In this document: positions 57,262-64,000 of the stretch, piece after piece
Position numbering within the stretch: position 1 is the first letter of the stretch
How the letters are laid out: every line of letters starts with the position of its first letter
Assembly: GCF_028548455.1 (NCBI RefSeq)
Contig: NZ_JAQQLF010000009.1
Coordinates: forward strand, 1-64,000
DNA: 64,000 nucleotides
Direction of reading: 5' to 3'
Source of the DNA: Vogesella aquatica
GTDB lineage: Bacteria; Pseudomonadota; Gammaproteobacteria; Burkholderiales; Chromobacteriaceae
Program-made: the position numbers and the translations under genes
Notes under the pieces: generated by a model
The model's database searches: none
What the model was told of the DNA's origin: nothing
What the model saw: the letters and a program-made list of their open reading frames with translations, nothing else

Positions 57262-58340
57262 CCGGCCTCCCGCGTCGACTTGCCCGCCAGGTAGGCCAGC
57301 ACGCGCTCGGCAACTTTGTCCAGAGGTGCCACCTCGTGTACGGCACCGATGTCGTAAGCGGCCCGTGGCATGCCATACACCACACAGGAAGCCTGATCCT
57401 GCCCGATATTGAATGCCCCGGCTTCGCGCATGCGCAGCATGCCTGCCGCACCATCACGCCCCATGCCGGTAAGAATCACCCCGACGGCACGCTTGCCCAG
57501 CAGGTTGGCCGCAGAGTCAAACAGCACATCGACAGCAGGCCGGTGGCGATTCACCGGCTCGCTCTGGCTCAGCTCGGTAACAAAACCGCTTGCCACCTTG
57601 CGCAGGCTAAGGTGGGAATGACCAGGCGCAATATAGACATGCCCGGGCAAGACTGGCTGCCCGTCGGTGGCTTCACAGACCGACATGGCACAGCACTGAT
57701 CCAGCCTGCGCGCAAACGACAAGGTGAAGTTTTCCGGCATATGTTGCACCACCAGTACTGGTGGCGTATCAGCCGGCAACGCAGACAGGAACTCGCGCAA
57801 TGCCTCGGTACCACCGGTAGAGGCCCCCACCACAATAATGGCATCGCGCCGCAAAATGGCAGACGCTGCTGGCGCTCGTACTGGAACAGCGGTGTTGTCA
57901 CGCTGGATAAAACGCACCGGTAGCCGCACGCGCGCGCCTGCGGCCATGCGGATTTTTTCGCAGATCTTCTCGGCATAGTCCAGCATGCCACGGCTGATAT
58001 CCAGCTGCGGTTTGGCGATACAGTCAACCGCGCCCAGCTCCAGTGCGCGCAGCGCGGTTTCCGAGCCGTTTGCCGTCAGGGAGGAAATCATGAGCACCGG
58101 GGTTGGCCGCAAGCTCATCAGACGGCGCAGGAACTCCAGGCCATCCATTTTAGGCATTTCAACATCAAGGGTAATCACGTCCGGGTTGGTTTCACGGATG
58201 CGTTCACGCGCAGCCACCGGGTCGGGCGCAAAAGCCACCACTTCCATATCGTCTTGTTCATTGATGATCTTGCCTAGCAGCTCGCGTATCAGCGCCGAAT
58301 CATCAACTACGACCACGCGTATCTTGCGCTCCGGATTCAT
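57258..58340 (-). CDS. cheB: Chemotaxis methylesterase CheB
   Basis: A 360-residue response regulator with an N-terminal receiver domain ([13 protein letters not shown]; phosphorylated Asp59 in [12 protein letters not shown]) and a C-terminal esterase: Ser in [12 protein letters not shown], His in [18 protein letters not shown], and Asp in [15 protein letters not shown]. It removes methyl groups from receptors for adaptation. It overlaps cheR and cheD by four bases each, so the three are translationally coupled. Confidence 0.95.
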   Translation of the reverse strand: MNPERKIRVVVVDDSALIRELLGKIINEQDDMEVVAFAPDPVAARERIRETNPDVITLDVEMPKMDGLEFLRRLMSLRPTPVLMISSLTANGSETALRALELGAVDCIAKPQLDISRGMLDYAEKICEKIRMAAGARVRLPVRFIQRDNTAVPVRAPAASAILRRDAIIVVGASTGGTEALREFLSALPADTPPVLVVQHMPENFTLSFARRLDQCCAMSVCEATDGQPVLPGHVYIAPGHSHLSLRKVASGFVTELSQSEPVNRHRPAVDVLFDSAANLLGKRAVGVILTGMGRDGAAGMLRMREAGAFNIGQDQASCVVYGMPRAAYDIGAVHEVAPLDKVAERVLAYLAGKSTREAG

Positions 58341-59206
58341 GGTGTTTTTCCACTCGCCAGGCGGTAGGCTGTCTTGCCGCAGGGCGAAAAGGTATCGGTA
58401 ATATGCTGGATATTCTCGGAATGCCCCAGCAATAACAGGCCATGCGGCTTCAGGTACTGGGCAAAGTGCTCCAGGATTCCAGCTTGCGTAGGCTTATCGA
58501 AATAGATCAGCACATTGCGGCAGAAGATCACGTCAAACATGCCTAGCTGTGGCCAGCTGCGGTCCACCAGATTGATCTGGCGAAACTCCATATTGCGCAT
58601 CAGGCCCGACTTGATCTTGACCATGCCTTCGTTCTGGCCACGCCCGCGCAGAAAGTACTGTTTGAGCTGCTGGTCACTAAGCTTGGCTATCCTATCGAGA
58701 GCGTACACCCCACCCGCGGCCTTCTTCAAGACATTGGTATCGATATCCGACGCCAAGATATGATAATTGCCCGACCTTACAGCCGGGTCCAGCGTCATGG
58801 CGATTGAATAGGGCTCTTCACCGGTCGATGAGGCTGAGCTCCACACGCGGTAGGCTTCACCGCGGTCGGCGTGCTGCAGGGCGTGCTGATGCAGAATGTC
58901 GAAGTGGTGCTGCTCGCGGAAAAACGAGGTCAGGTTGGTGGTAAGCGCATTGATGAAGTGCTCCCACTCGTGTGCCCCGTCCTCTGAACGCAACAACGCC
59001 AGATAGTCGGCAAAGTTGGCCACACCAAGCCGGCGCACGTGTTTGGCCAGCCTGGCGTACGCCATATGATTCTTTACCGCACTCAGGGCAATACCGGTTT
59101 TGTCGTAAAGCAGCTCGCGGATGATGCGGAAATCTTCATCGGAGAAATGAAGATCCCGCGCAAAGATGCTTTCCTTATCGCTAGCGGTGCTCAGAACTCC
59201 TCCCAC
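58337..59206 (-). CDS. cheR: Chemotaxis methyltransferase CheR
   Basis: A 289-residue SAM-dependent methyltransferase: an N-terminal helical domain (residues 25-80), [23 protein letters not shown] site [20 protein letters not shown], and [21 protein letters not shown]. It methylates receptor Glu residues. The start is uncertain: a GTG at 59206 overlaps the receptor gene by 16 bases, and GGAGGAG lies within the receptor's last codons. The beta-subdomain that binds the receptor pentapeptide is present, in line with EWEEF on the upstream receptor. Confidence 0.92.
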   Translation of the reverse strand: MGGVLSTASDKESIFARDLHFSDEDFRIIRELLYDKTGIALSAVKNHMAYARLAKHVRRLGVANFADYLALLRSEDGAHEWEHFINALTTNLTSFFREQHHFDILHQHALQHADRGEAYRVWSSASSTGEEPYSIAMTLDPAVRSGNYHILASDIDTNVLKKAAGGVYALDRIAKLSDQQLKQYFLRGRGQNEGMVKIKSGLMRNMEFRQINLVDRSWPQLGMFDVIFCRNVLIYFDKPTQAGILEHFAQYLKPHGLLLLGHSENIQHITDTFSPCGKTAYRLASGKTP

Positions 59207-61926
59207 TCGCCTTCATCCGTGGCGGCCGGTCGTACTGCCTGGTGGTTCATGGCGGGCAAGGCTTTACGCACAGGTGCGGCGGCTTGCGGTACCAGCACGC
59301 TGGCTTGCGGCTTTTTACGCTGACTGGCTACGCTACCGAACTGGTCCAGCTTGAAGATAGCCACCGCATCACGCAGATTGGATGCCTGCTCTTCCAGCGA
59401 TTCGGCAGCGGCAGCGGCCTCTTCAACCAGTGCGGCATTCTTCTGCGTGTTTTCGTCCATCTGGCTCACGGCCAAGTTGACTTGCTCGATACCCGAGCTC
59501 TGCTCGATGGAAGCGGCCGAGATTTCGCTCATGATATCGGTGACACGGCGGATGGAGGATACGATCTCTTCCATGGTGCGGCCGGCTTCGTCCACCAGAC
59601 GGGTGCCCGACTCCACTTTTTCTACCGAGTCGCCAATCAGGCCCTTGATTTCCTTGGCGGCAGCGGCCGAGCGCTGCGCCAGGTTGCGCACCTCGCTGGC
59701 GACCACGGCAAAGCCCCGGCCCTGCTCGCCGGCGCGGGCGGCTTCGACCGCCGCGTTCAGCGCCAGAATATTGGTCTGGAAGGCAATGCCGTCGATCACG
59801 CTGATGATGTCAACGATTTTGGTGGCACTTTCGTTGATCTCGTTCATGGTGGACACCACTTTGCCCACCACCACACCGCCACGAGAGGCAATATCGGATG
59901 CGCCCACCGCCAGGCTGTTGGCCTTGCGCGAGTTTTCCGCGTTCTGCTTCACCGTGCTGGTGATTTCTTCCATGCTGGAGGCGGTTTCTTCCAGGCTGGC
60001 AGCTTGCTGCTCGGTACGGCTGGACAGGTTGATGTTACCGGCCGAGATTTCCTGCGCAGCGGTATTGATGGCGTCGGTGGATTCCTTGATGTTGCCGACA
60101 ATCTCTTTCAGGCGCGCCACGGTCTGGTTGGTATCGTTGCGCAGCTGGCCAAACATGCCTTCGTATTCGGCATCGATGGTGCGGGTCAGGTCGCCGGCAG
60201 CCAGGCCGGACAGTACCTGGGCAATATCGCCCAGGCCACGGCTGGACACGTCCAGCAGCTGGTTAACCTGGCCAGACAAGGCAGCAAAGAAACCGGTTTT
60301 GCCATCCATCGGGATGCGCTGGCTGAAGTCACCGTTGGCAGCAGCGCCCACCACTTCGGACACTTCTTTTTCCACACGCACCTCTTCGGTACGGTCGGCC
60401 CACTCTACGACCGAGCCGATGCGCTCGCCGGTATCGCTGAATACCGGGTTTGCCGTCAGGCGGAAGGTACGACCACCCACACTGATCTGGCTGGCATGCG
60501 TGGTTTTCAGTGCTTCCAGCAAGCCGCGCTGGTGTGCCGGGTTGCGGTGGAATACATCCATATTGGCGCCCTGCAGCTTGCGGGCGTCAAAGTTTGGCAG
60601 TACACGCTTGATGTCGTGCTCGGCCACTTGCAGCATGTCTTGCACGCTGCGGTTCAGGTAGATGATGTTGCGGTCGTTGTCGGCAATCATCACGTTGGAC
60701 GACACATTGTCCAGCGCTTTGCGGATACGGGTGTTTTCTTCCAGCAGGCGCAGGTCGGCTTCGCGTTTTTGCTGTTCCTGTGCTTCGCGCTTGAGCTGCT
60801 CGGTAATATCCTGCCATTCCACTACGGTACCCAGGGCGGCGCCTTGTTTGTTCATGATAGGAGTGACAAACAACACAAAGGTACGCACCCCTACCTGGAT
60901 GGTGGCTTTATGCGGCGAGCGCATGCTGGCCAGCATGCTGCGCTGGTGCTCCGGGCGCTTGTGGAAGCCATCGATATTGCTGCCTACCAGGTCGCGGGCG
61001 CTAAAGCCCGGCAGCTCTTTCTTGATGTCGGCTTCGGCGTTCTGCAGCATGTCGCCCACAGCGCGGTTAGCGTAAACCACGATGTTCTCGGCATTGGCAA
61101 TCATCACATTGGTGGCCGCGGCGTCCAGCGCATTGCGGATGCGGATGTTTTCGATGGCTTTGTCGGCCGCCTGCTTGATGTAGTAAAACAGGCTGCTGGT
61201 ATCTTTTTCGGCAACCTGCAGCGTGCTGCTTACCTCGCCGGTAGCCAGCTCTTGCATCAGCTTGGCAGCATCGGACGGCTCGCCACCAATCACGCGGAAC
61301 AACGAGCGGCCAATCAGGTAAGCGGCCAACAGGCCGATAATCAGCGATGCAACCAAGAAGCCTTCGGTGATCTGTAATGAGGTGTTGGCATCTTGCTGCA
61401 AGCTGACGCCGTGCTCCTTCGCCATGCCTTCTTCGTACGTCACCAGCGTATCAATAGCATTCAGGTAAACTTTCTGGCTATCACGCAGATGTGAAAACAG
61501 GAAAGCCTTGGCCTCTGGCAGCTGGCCGGCATTGAACAACACGGCAAACTGGCGCAAGGCAGCACGGTATTCCTGGTCGGCCTTCACCAGTGTGGCCTGC
61601 ATGGCCACCGACTCTTCCTCCGGCGGGTGCTGTTTCAATATTTCCAGAGAGGCATCGATGTTCTTGAGTTGCTCATCCAGCTCTTTGACTTGCGAGCCCG
61701 CTACCTGCGGGTCATCCGCCAGCAAGGCGGTACGCACCCCGCGCGCCGTGGCATTGACGTTATCCACAATCTTGTTTACCGCACTGGCACGCGGCATGTG
61801 GTTCTCGGTAATTTCCACACCACTGTCGATAATGGTCTGCAGCCGGAGTACCGCCAGGATAGACGATGCGGCGATCAGGGCCAGCAGCACGCCGAAACCG
61901 ATAACCAGTAACTGTTTGACTTTCAT
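59191..61926 (-). CDS. Methyl-accepting chemotaxis protein with two PAS domains and a CheR-docking tail
   Basis: A 911-residue receptor: TM1 (7-27), periplasmic four-helix bundle (28-190), TM2 (about 191-212), a first PAS (about 265-385), a second closely similar PAS (about 395-510), HAMP-like repeats (520-600) and a signalling domain with [20 protein letters not shown] and [20 protein letters not shown]. The two PAS copies share NVMIA..NI..YANR/YLNR and a GxNxDxFHxxPxHQR pattern, so they arose by duplication. The C-terminus EWEEF is a CheR/CheB docking pentapeptide on a flexible linker. It is encoded inside the che operon between cheW and cheR. Confidence 0.93.
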   Translation of the reverse strand: MKVKQLLVIGFGVLLALIAASSILAVLRLQTIIDSGVEITENHMPRASAVNKIVDNVNATARGVRTALLADDPQVAGSQVKELDEQLKNIDASLEILKQHPPEEESVAMQATLVKADQEYRAALRQFAVLFNAGQLPEAKAFLFSHLRDSQKVYLNAIDTLVTYEEGMAKEHGVSLQQDANTSLQITEGFLVASLIIGLLAAYLIGRSLFRVIGGEPSDAAKLMQELATGEVSSTLQVAEKDTSSLFYYIKQAADKAIENIRIRNALDAAATNVMIANAENIVVYANRAVGDMLQNAEADIKKELPGFSARDLVGSNIDGFHKRPEHQRSMLASMRSPHKATIQVGVRTFVLFVTPIMNKQGAALGTVVEWQDITEQLKREAQEQQKREADLRLLEENTRIRKALDNVSSNVMIADNDRNIIYLNRSVQDMLQVAEHDIKRVLPNFDARKLQGANMDVFHRNPAHQRGLLEALKTTHASQISVGGRTFRLTANPVFSDTGERIGSVVEWADRTEEVRVEKEVSEVVGAAANGDFSQRIPMDGKTGFFAALSGQVNQLLDVSSRGLGDIAQVLSGLAAGDLTRTIDAEYEGMFGQLRNDTNQTVARLKEIVGNIKESTDAINTAAQEISAGNINLSSRTEQQAASLEETASSMEEITSTVKQNAENSRKANSLAVGASDIASRGGVVVGKVVSTMNEINESATKIVDIISVIDGIAFQTNILALNAAVEAARAGEQGRGFAVVASEVRNLAQRSAAAAKEIKGLIGDSVEKVESGTRLVDEAGRTMEEIVSSIRRVTDIMSEISAASIEQSSGIEQVNLAVSQMDENTQKNAALVEEAAAAAESLEEQASNLRDAVAIFKLDQFGSVASQRKKPQASVLVPQAAAPVRKALPAMNHQAVRPAATDEGEWEEF

Positions 61927-61941
61927 GCCTTTTCCCCTGTT

Positions 61942-62451
61942 TTAAACGTTGGCCGCAACCGCTGCATCCATCAACGCCATCTCGTCACTGCTCATCAGCT
62001 TTTCGATATCCACCATGATGATCATGCGCTCCCCCACTACCCCCAGGCCCTGGATGTAGTTGGTGTTCATCACCGCGCCAAATTCTGGTGCCGGGCGGAT
62101 GTCATCACCAGATAGCTCGATCACATCAGACACCCCATCCACTACCATGCCTACGGTGCGGTTGAGCACGTTCAGGATAATGACCACGGTGAAGTCGTTA
62201 TAAATGACGTTGCCCACATCAAACTTGATGCGCATATCCACGATAGGCACGATATGCCCGCGTAGATTGATCACCCCCTTGATGAAGCTGGGCGATTTCG
62301 CCAGGCGGGTTACCGCGTCGTAGCCACGGATCTCCTGCACTTTGAGAATATCGATACCGTACTCTTCCTTACCCAGCGCAAACACCAGGTATTCACGCCG
62401 GGCTTTGTCGGTATCACTGCTGTTGTTAGCGTCCATGGTGGCAACACCCAT
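61942..62451 (-). CDS. cheW: Chemotaxis coupling protein CheW
   Basis: About 169 residues. [56 protein letters not shown] is the CheW core. It links receptors to CheA. Start choice: ATG at 62451 has AGGTG six bases upstream; ATG at 62436 and GTG at 62460 are alternatives. Its last codons (AAVAANV) contain the GTTGGCCGCA word. It lies a dozen bases after cheA. Confidence 0.93.
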   Translation of the reverse strand: MGVATMDANNSSDTDKARREYLVFALGKEEYGIDILKVQEIRGYDAVTRLAKSPSFIKGVINLRGHIVPIVDMRIKFDVGNVIYNDFTVVIILNVLNRTVGMVVDGVSDVIELSGDDIRPAPEFGAVMNTNYIQGLGVVGERMIIMVDIEKLMSSDEMALMDAAVAANV

Positions 62452-62463
62452 CACTAGCACCTG

Positions 62464-64000
62464 TTAATGAAGCTGCGCTGTCAGTATTTCACCGTGCGCT
62501 TTTTGTAAATTCACCCGGACAATGGCCGCGACGTCCAGAATCAGCGCGACGCGACCATCCCCCATAATGGTGGCACCGGACAGCCCCTCTACCTTGCGGT
62601 AATTGGCTTCCAGGTTTTTCACCACAAACTGTTGCTGCCCCAGCAGCTCGTCCACCATCAGTGCCACTTTCTGGCCACTGGATTCCACAATGATCAGAAT
62701 GGATTTATCGGGCTGCGACGCCGGAGCATCAATGGAAAAGTATTCCGCCACGCTGACAATCGGCAGGTACTCACCGCGCACACTCACTACCTGGCCGCGC
62801 CCGGCAATGGTCTTGACCTCGCTGGGCTTGGGCTGCAGCGACTCCAGAATGTAGTTCAGCGGCAAAACATAGGTTTCGTCGGCAATCTTGATGGACATAC
62901 CGTCCATGATGGCGAGCGTAAGCGGCAAACGGATGGTCATGGTAGTACCGATATCCACCATGCTGCTGATATCGATACGGCCACCCATGGCCACGATGTT
63001 CTTGCGCACCACGTCCATGCCGACGCCACGGCCGGACACATCGGTGACTTCGGCTGCCGTAGAAAAGCCCGGCTCGAAGATCAATGCCCACACTTCGGTA
63101 TCACTCATGGTGTCCGACACCGGCAGGGCACTTTCACGTGCCTTGGACAGGATCTTGTCACGACGCAAGCCGGCGCCATCATCGGTAACCTCGATGACGA
63201 TGCTGCCCCCTTCGTGGAAGGCGCGCAGCGTCAACAGGCCGGTTTCCTTCTTGCCCTTGGCACGGCGCTGCTCGGGCGACTCGATGCCATGGTCCAGACT
63301 GTTGCGCACCAGATGCGTCAGCGGGTCGGACAGTTTCTCGATGAAGCCCTTATCCAGCTCGGTATTCTCGCCCACCATTTTCAGCTCGACTTGCTTGTCC
63401 AGCTTGCCTGCCAGGTCACGTACCACACGCGGGAAGCGGTTGAATACAAACGCAATCGGCATCATGCGGATGGACATCACGGCTTCTTGCAGCTCGCGGG
63501 AGTTGCGCTGCAGTAGCGATATGCTATTAAGCAAATTCTCGTGCTCAACCGAGTCAAGCCCGGAGCCGTATTGCATCAGCATGGACTGCGTAATGACCAG
63601 CTCGCCCACCAGGTTCAACAGCAGATCGACCTTGTCGGTACTGACACGGATGGAGTTCTCTCCCGCCCCCGCAACCACTGCCGGGGCGCTGCGCACTTCG
63701 GAGCGAGCAGGCTCTTTGGCCGCGGCCGGTGCGCCCACACTAGCCGTGATGCGGGCCGCTGTGGCAACTACCGTAGGTAGGGGTGTGAACAAGCCGAAAC
63801 CGTCTTCTTCAAACGCGATATCACCCTTGCCATCAGCAGGTGCGGCGGGCAGCGGCGCAAACAAGCCGAAACCGTCTTCTTCGAAAGCAATGTCACCAGA
63901 ACTGGCCACCTGACTGGCAGGCAAGGGGGCAAAAAGACCAAAACCCTCTTCTTCAAAAGCAATATCGCCACAGGGAGCGATAGGCGGCAAGGAGAAGAAG
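62464..64000 (-). CDS. cheA: Chemotaxis histidine kinase CheA (C-terminal part, runs off the window)
   Basis: At least 511 codons are present; the P1 phosphotransfer domain and start lie beyond the right edge. From the edge: a linker of three tandem 24-residue repeats (see separate entry), P3 dimerisation (IRVSTDKVDLLLNLVGELVITQSMLM), P4 ATPase with N box HLVRNSLDHGIE, G1 VTDDGAGL, F box IFEPGFST and G2 GRGVGMDVV, and the CheW-like P5 (VKTIAGRGQVVSVRGEYLPIV). No P2 domain is seen between the repeats and P3. It phosphorylates CheB and a CheY not in the window. Confidence 0.95.
   Translation of the reverse strand, partial: FFSLPPIAPCGDIAFEEEGFGLFAPLPASQVASSGDIAFEEDGFGLFAPLPAAPADGKGDIAFEEDGFGLFTPLPTVVATAARITASVGAPAAAKEPARSEVRSAPAVVAGAGENSIRVSTDKVDLLLNLVGELVITQSMLMQYGSGLDSVEHENLLNSISLLQRNSRELQEAVMSIRMMPIAFVFNRFPRVVRDLAGKLDKQVELKMVGENTELDKGFIEKLSDPLTHLVRNSLDHGIESPEQRRAKGKKETGLLTLRAFHEGGSIVIEVTDDGAGLRRDKILSKARESALPVSDTMSDTEVWALIFEPGFSTAAEVTDVSGRGVGMDVVRKNIVAMGGRIDISSMVDIGTTMTIRLPLTLAIMDGMSIKIADETYVLPLNYILESLQPKPSEVKTIAGRGQVVSVRGEYLPIVSVAEYFSIDAPASQPDKSILIIVESSGQKVALMVDELLGQQQFVVKNLEANYRKVEGLSGATIMGDGRVALILDVAAIVRVNLQKAHGEILTAQLH
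63775..63969 (-). repeat. Three in-frame tandem repeats in the CheA linker
   Basis: Copies of the 17-residue unit GDIAFEE(E/D)GFGLF(A/T)PLP are encoded at 63919-63969, 63847-63897 and 63775-63825, exactly 72 bp (24 codons) apart. The seven residues between them vary. The unit is acidic followed by aromatic, like a docking peptide. Further copies may lie beyond the window. Confidence 0.9.

Noticed and set aside
59242-61377. A 711-codon frame on the + strand opposite the PAS chemoreceptor
   Set aside because: His/Gly-rich translation with no motif; the receptor on the minus strand is complete.

Overview
The window looks like chromosome of a beta-proteobacterium of the order Neisseriales, most likely a Chromobacteriaceae relative (Vogesella/Chromobacterium/Aquitalea type). 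The guess rests on protein style, a high-GC base composition and the presence of both a che cluster and a 4-hydroxyphenylacetate (4-HPA) pathway. The genus cannot be fixed from the sequence alone.

Layout. (1) 1-334 is a broken IS3-type transposase. 425-535 is a 111-bp direct copy of the 3' half of an initiator tRNA plus its terminator; the matching copy sits at 32818-32928, next to an intact tRNA-fMet. The two bracket about 32 kb that looks like an integrated or accreted catabolic island. (2) 918-2608 is a HipB/HipA toxin-antitoxin pair behind two tandem 21-bp palindromic operators. (3) 2808-5914 holds a MoaF-like protein, two short-chain dehydrogenases and HpaR. (4) 5989-13278 is an amine/aldehyde module: permease, LuxR regulator, omega-aminotransferase and phenylacetaldehyde dehydrogenase, divergent from an EutR-like AraC regulator. 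(5) 13345-17689 is a deacetylase-family amidohydrolase, an MFS exporter/importer, an outer-membrane channel and a LuxR regulator. (6) 17894-32580 is the 4-HPA (homoprotocatechuate meta-cleavage) region: a cytosolic chemoreceptor fused to a solute-binding domain, HpaA, a GlcG/HbpS-like protein, hpaG1-G2-E-D-F-(MFS)-gabD-H-I, and the two-component flavin hydroxylase. Together they take 4-HPA to pyruvate and succinate; the amine module probably feeds the same pathway with aryl-acetaldehydes.

(7) 32884-33167 carries two initiator tRNA genes. (8) 33228-48075 is core chromosome: metG, an MdfA-like exporter, apbC/mrp, murI, a CPBP protease, metY, a GGDEF/EAL protein, a CNNM/CorC-like membrane protein and a chemoreceptor. 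(9) 48169-53050 is the glycine cleavage system gcvT-H-P, led by a tandem glycine riboswitch and interrupted by a 180-bp inverted-repeat element. (10) 53272-56602 holds a small orphan gene, an AdiC-like antiporter, gluQ and fdxA. (11) 56659-64000 is the chemotaxis operon cheA-cheW-mcp-cheR-cheB-cheD on the minus strand; cheA runs off the window and has a tandemly repeated linker.

The most striking genome-scale signal is a decamer, GTTGGCCGCA (reverse TGCGGCCAAC). I counted 30 exact copies by eye, about one per 2 kb, on both strands, in genes and between them. Several intergenic copies are arranged as inverted pairs that form hairpins at gene ends. This is how DNA uptake sequences behave in Neisseriaceae, but the word is unlike the neisserial DUS.
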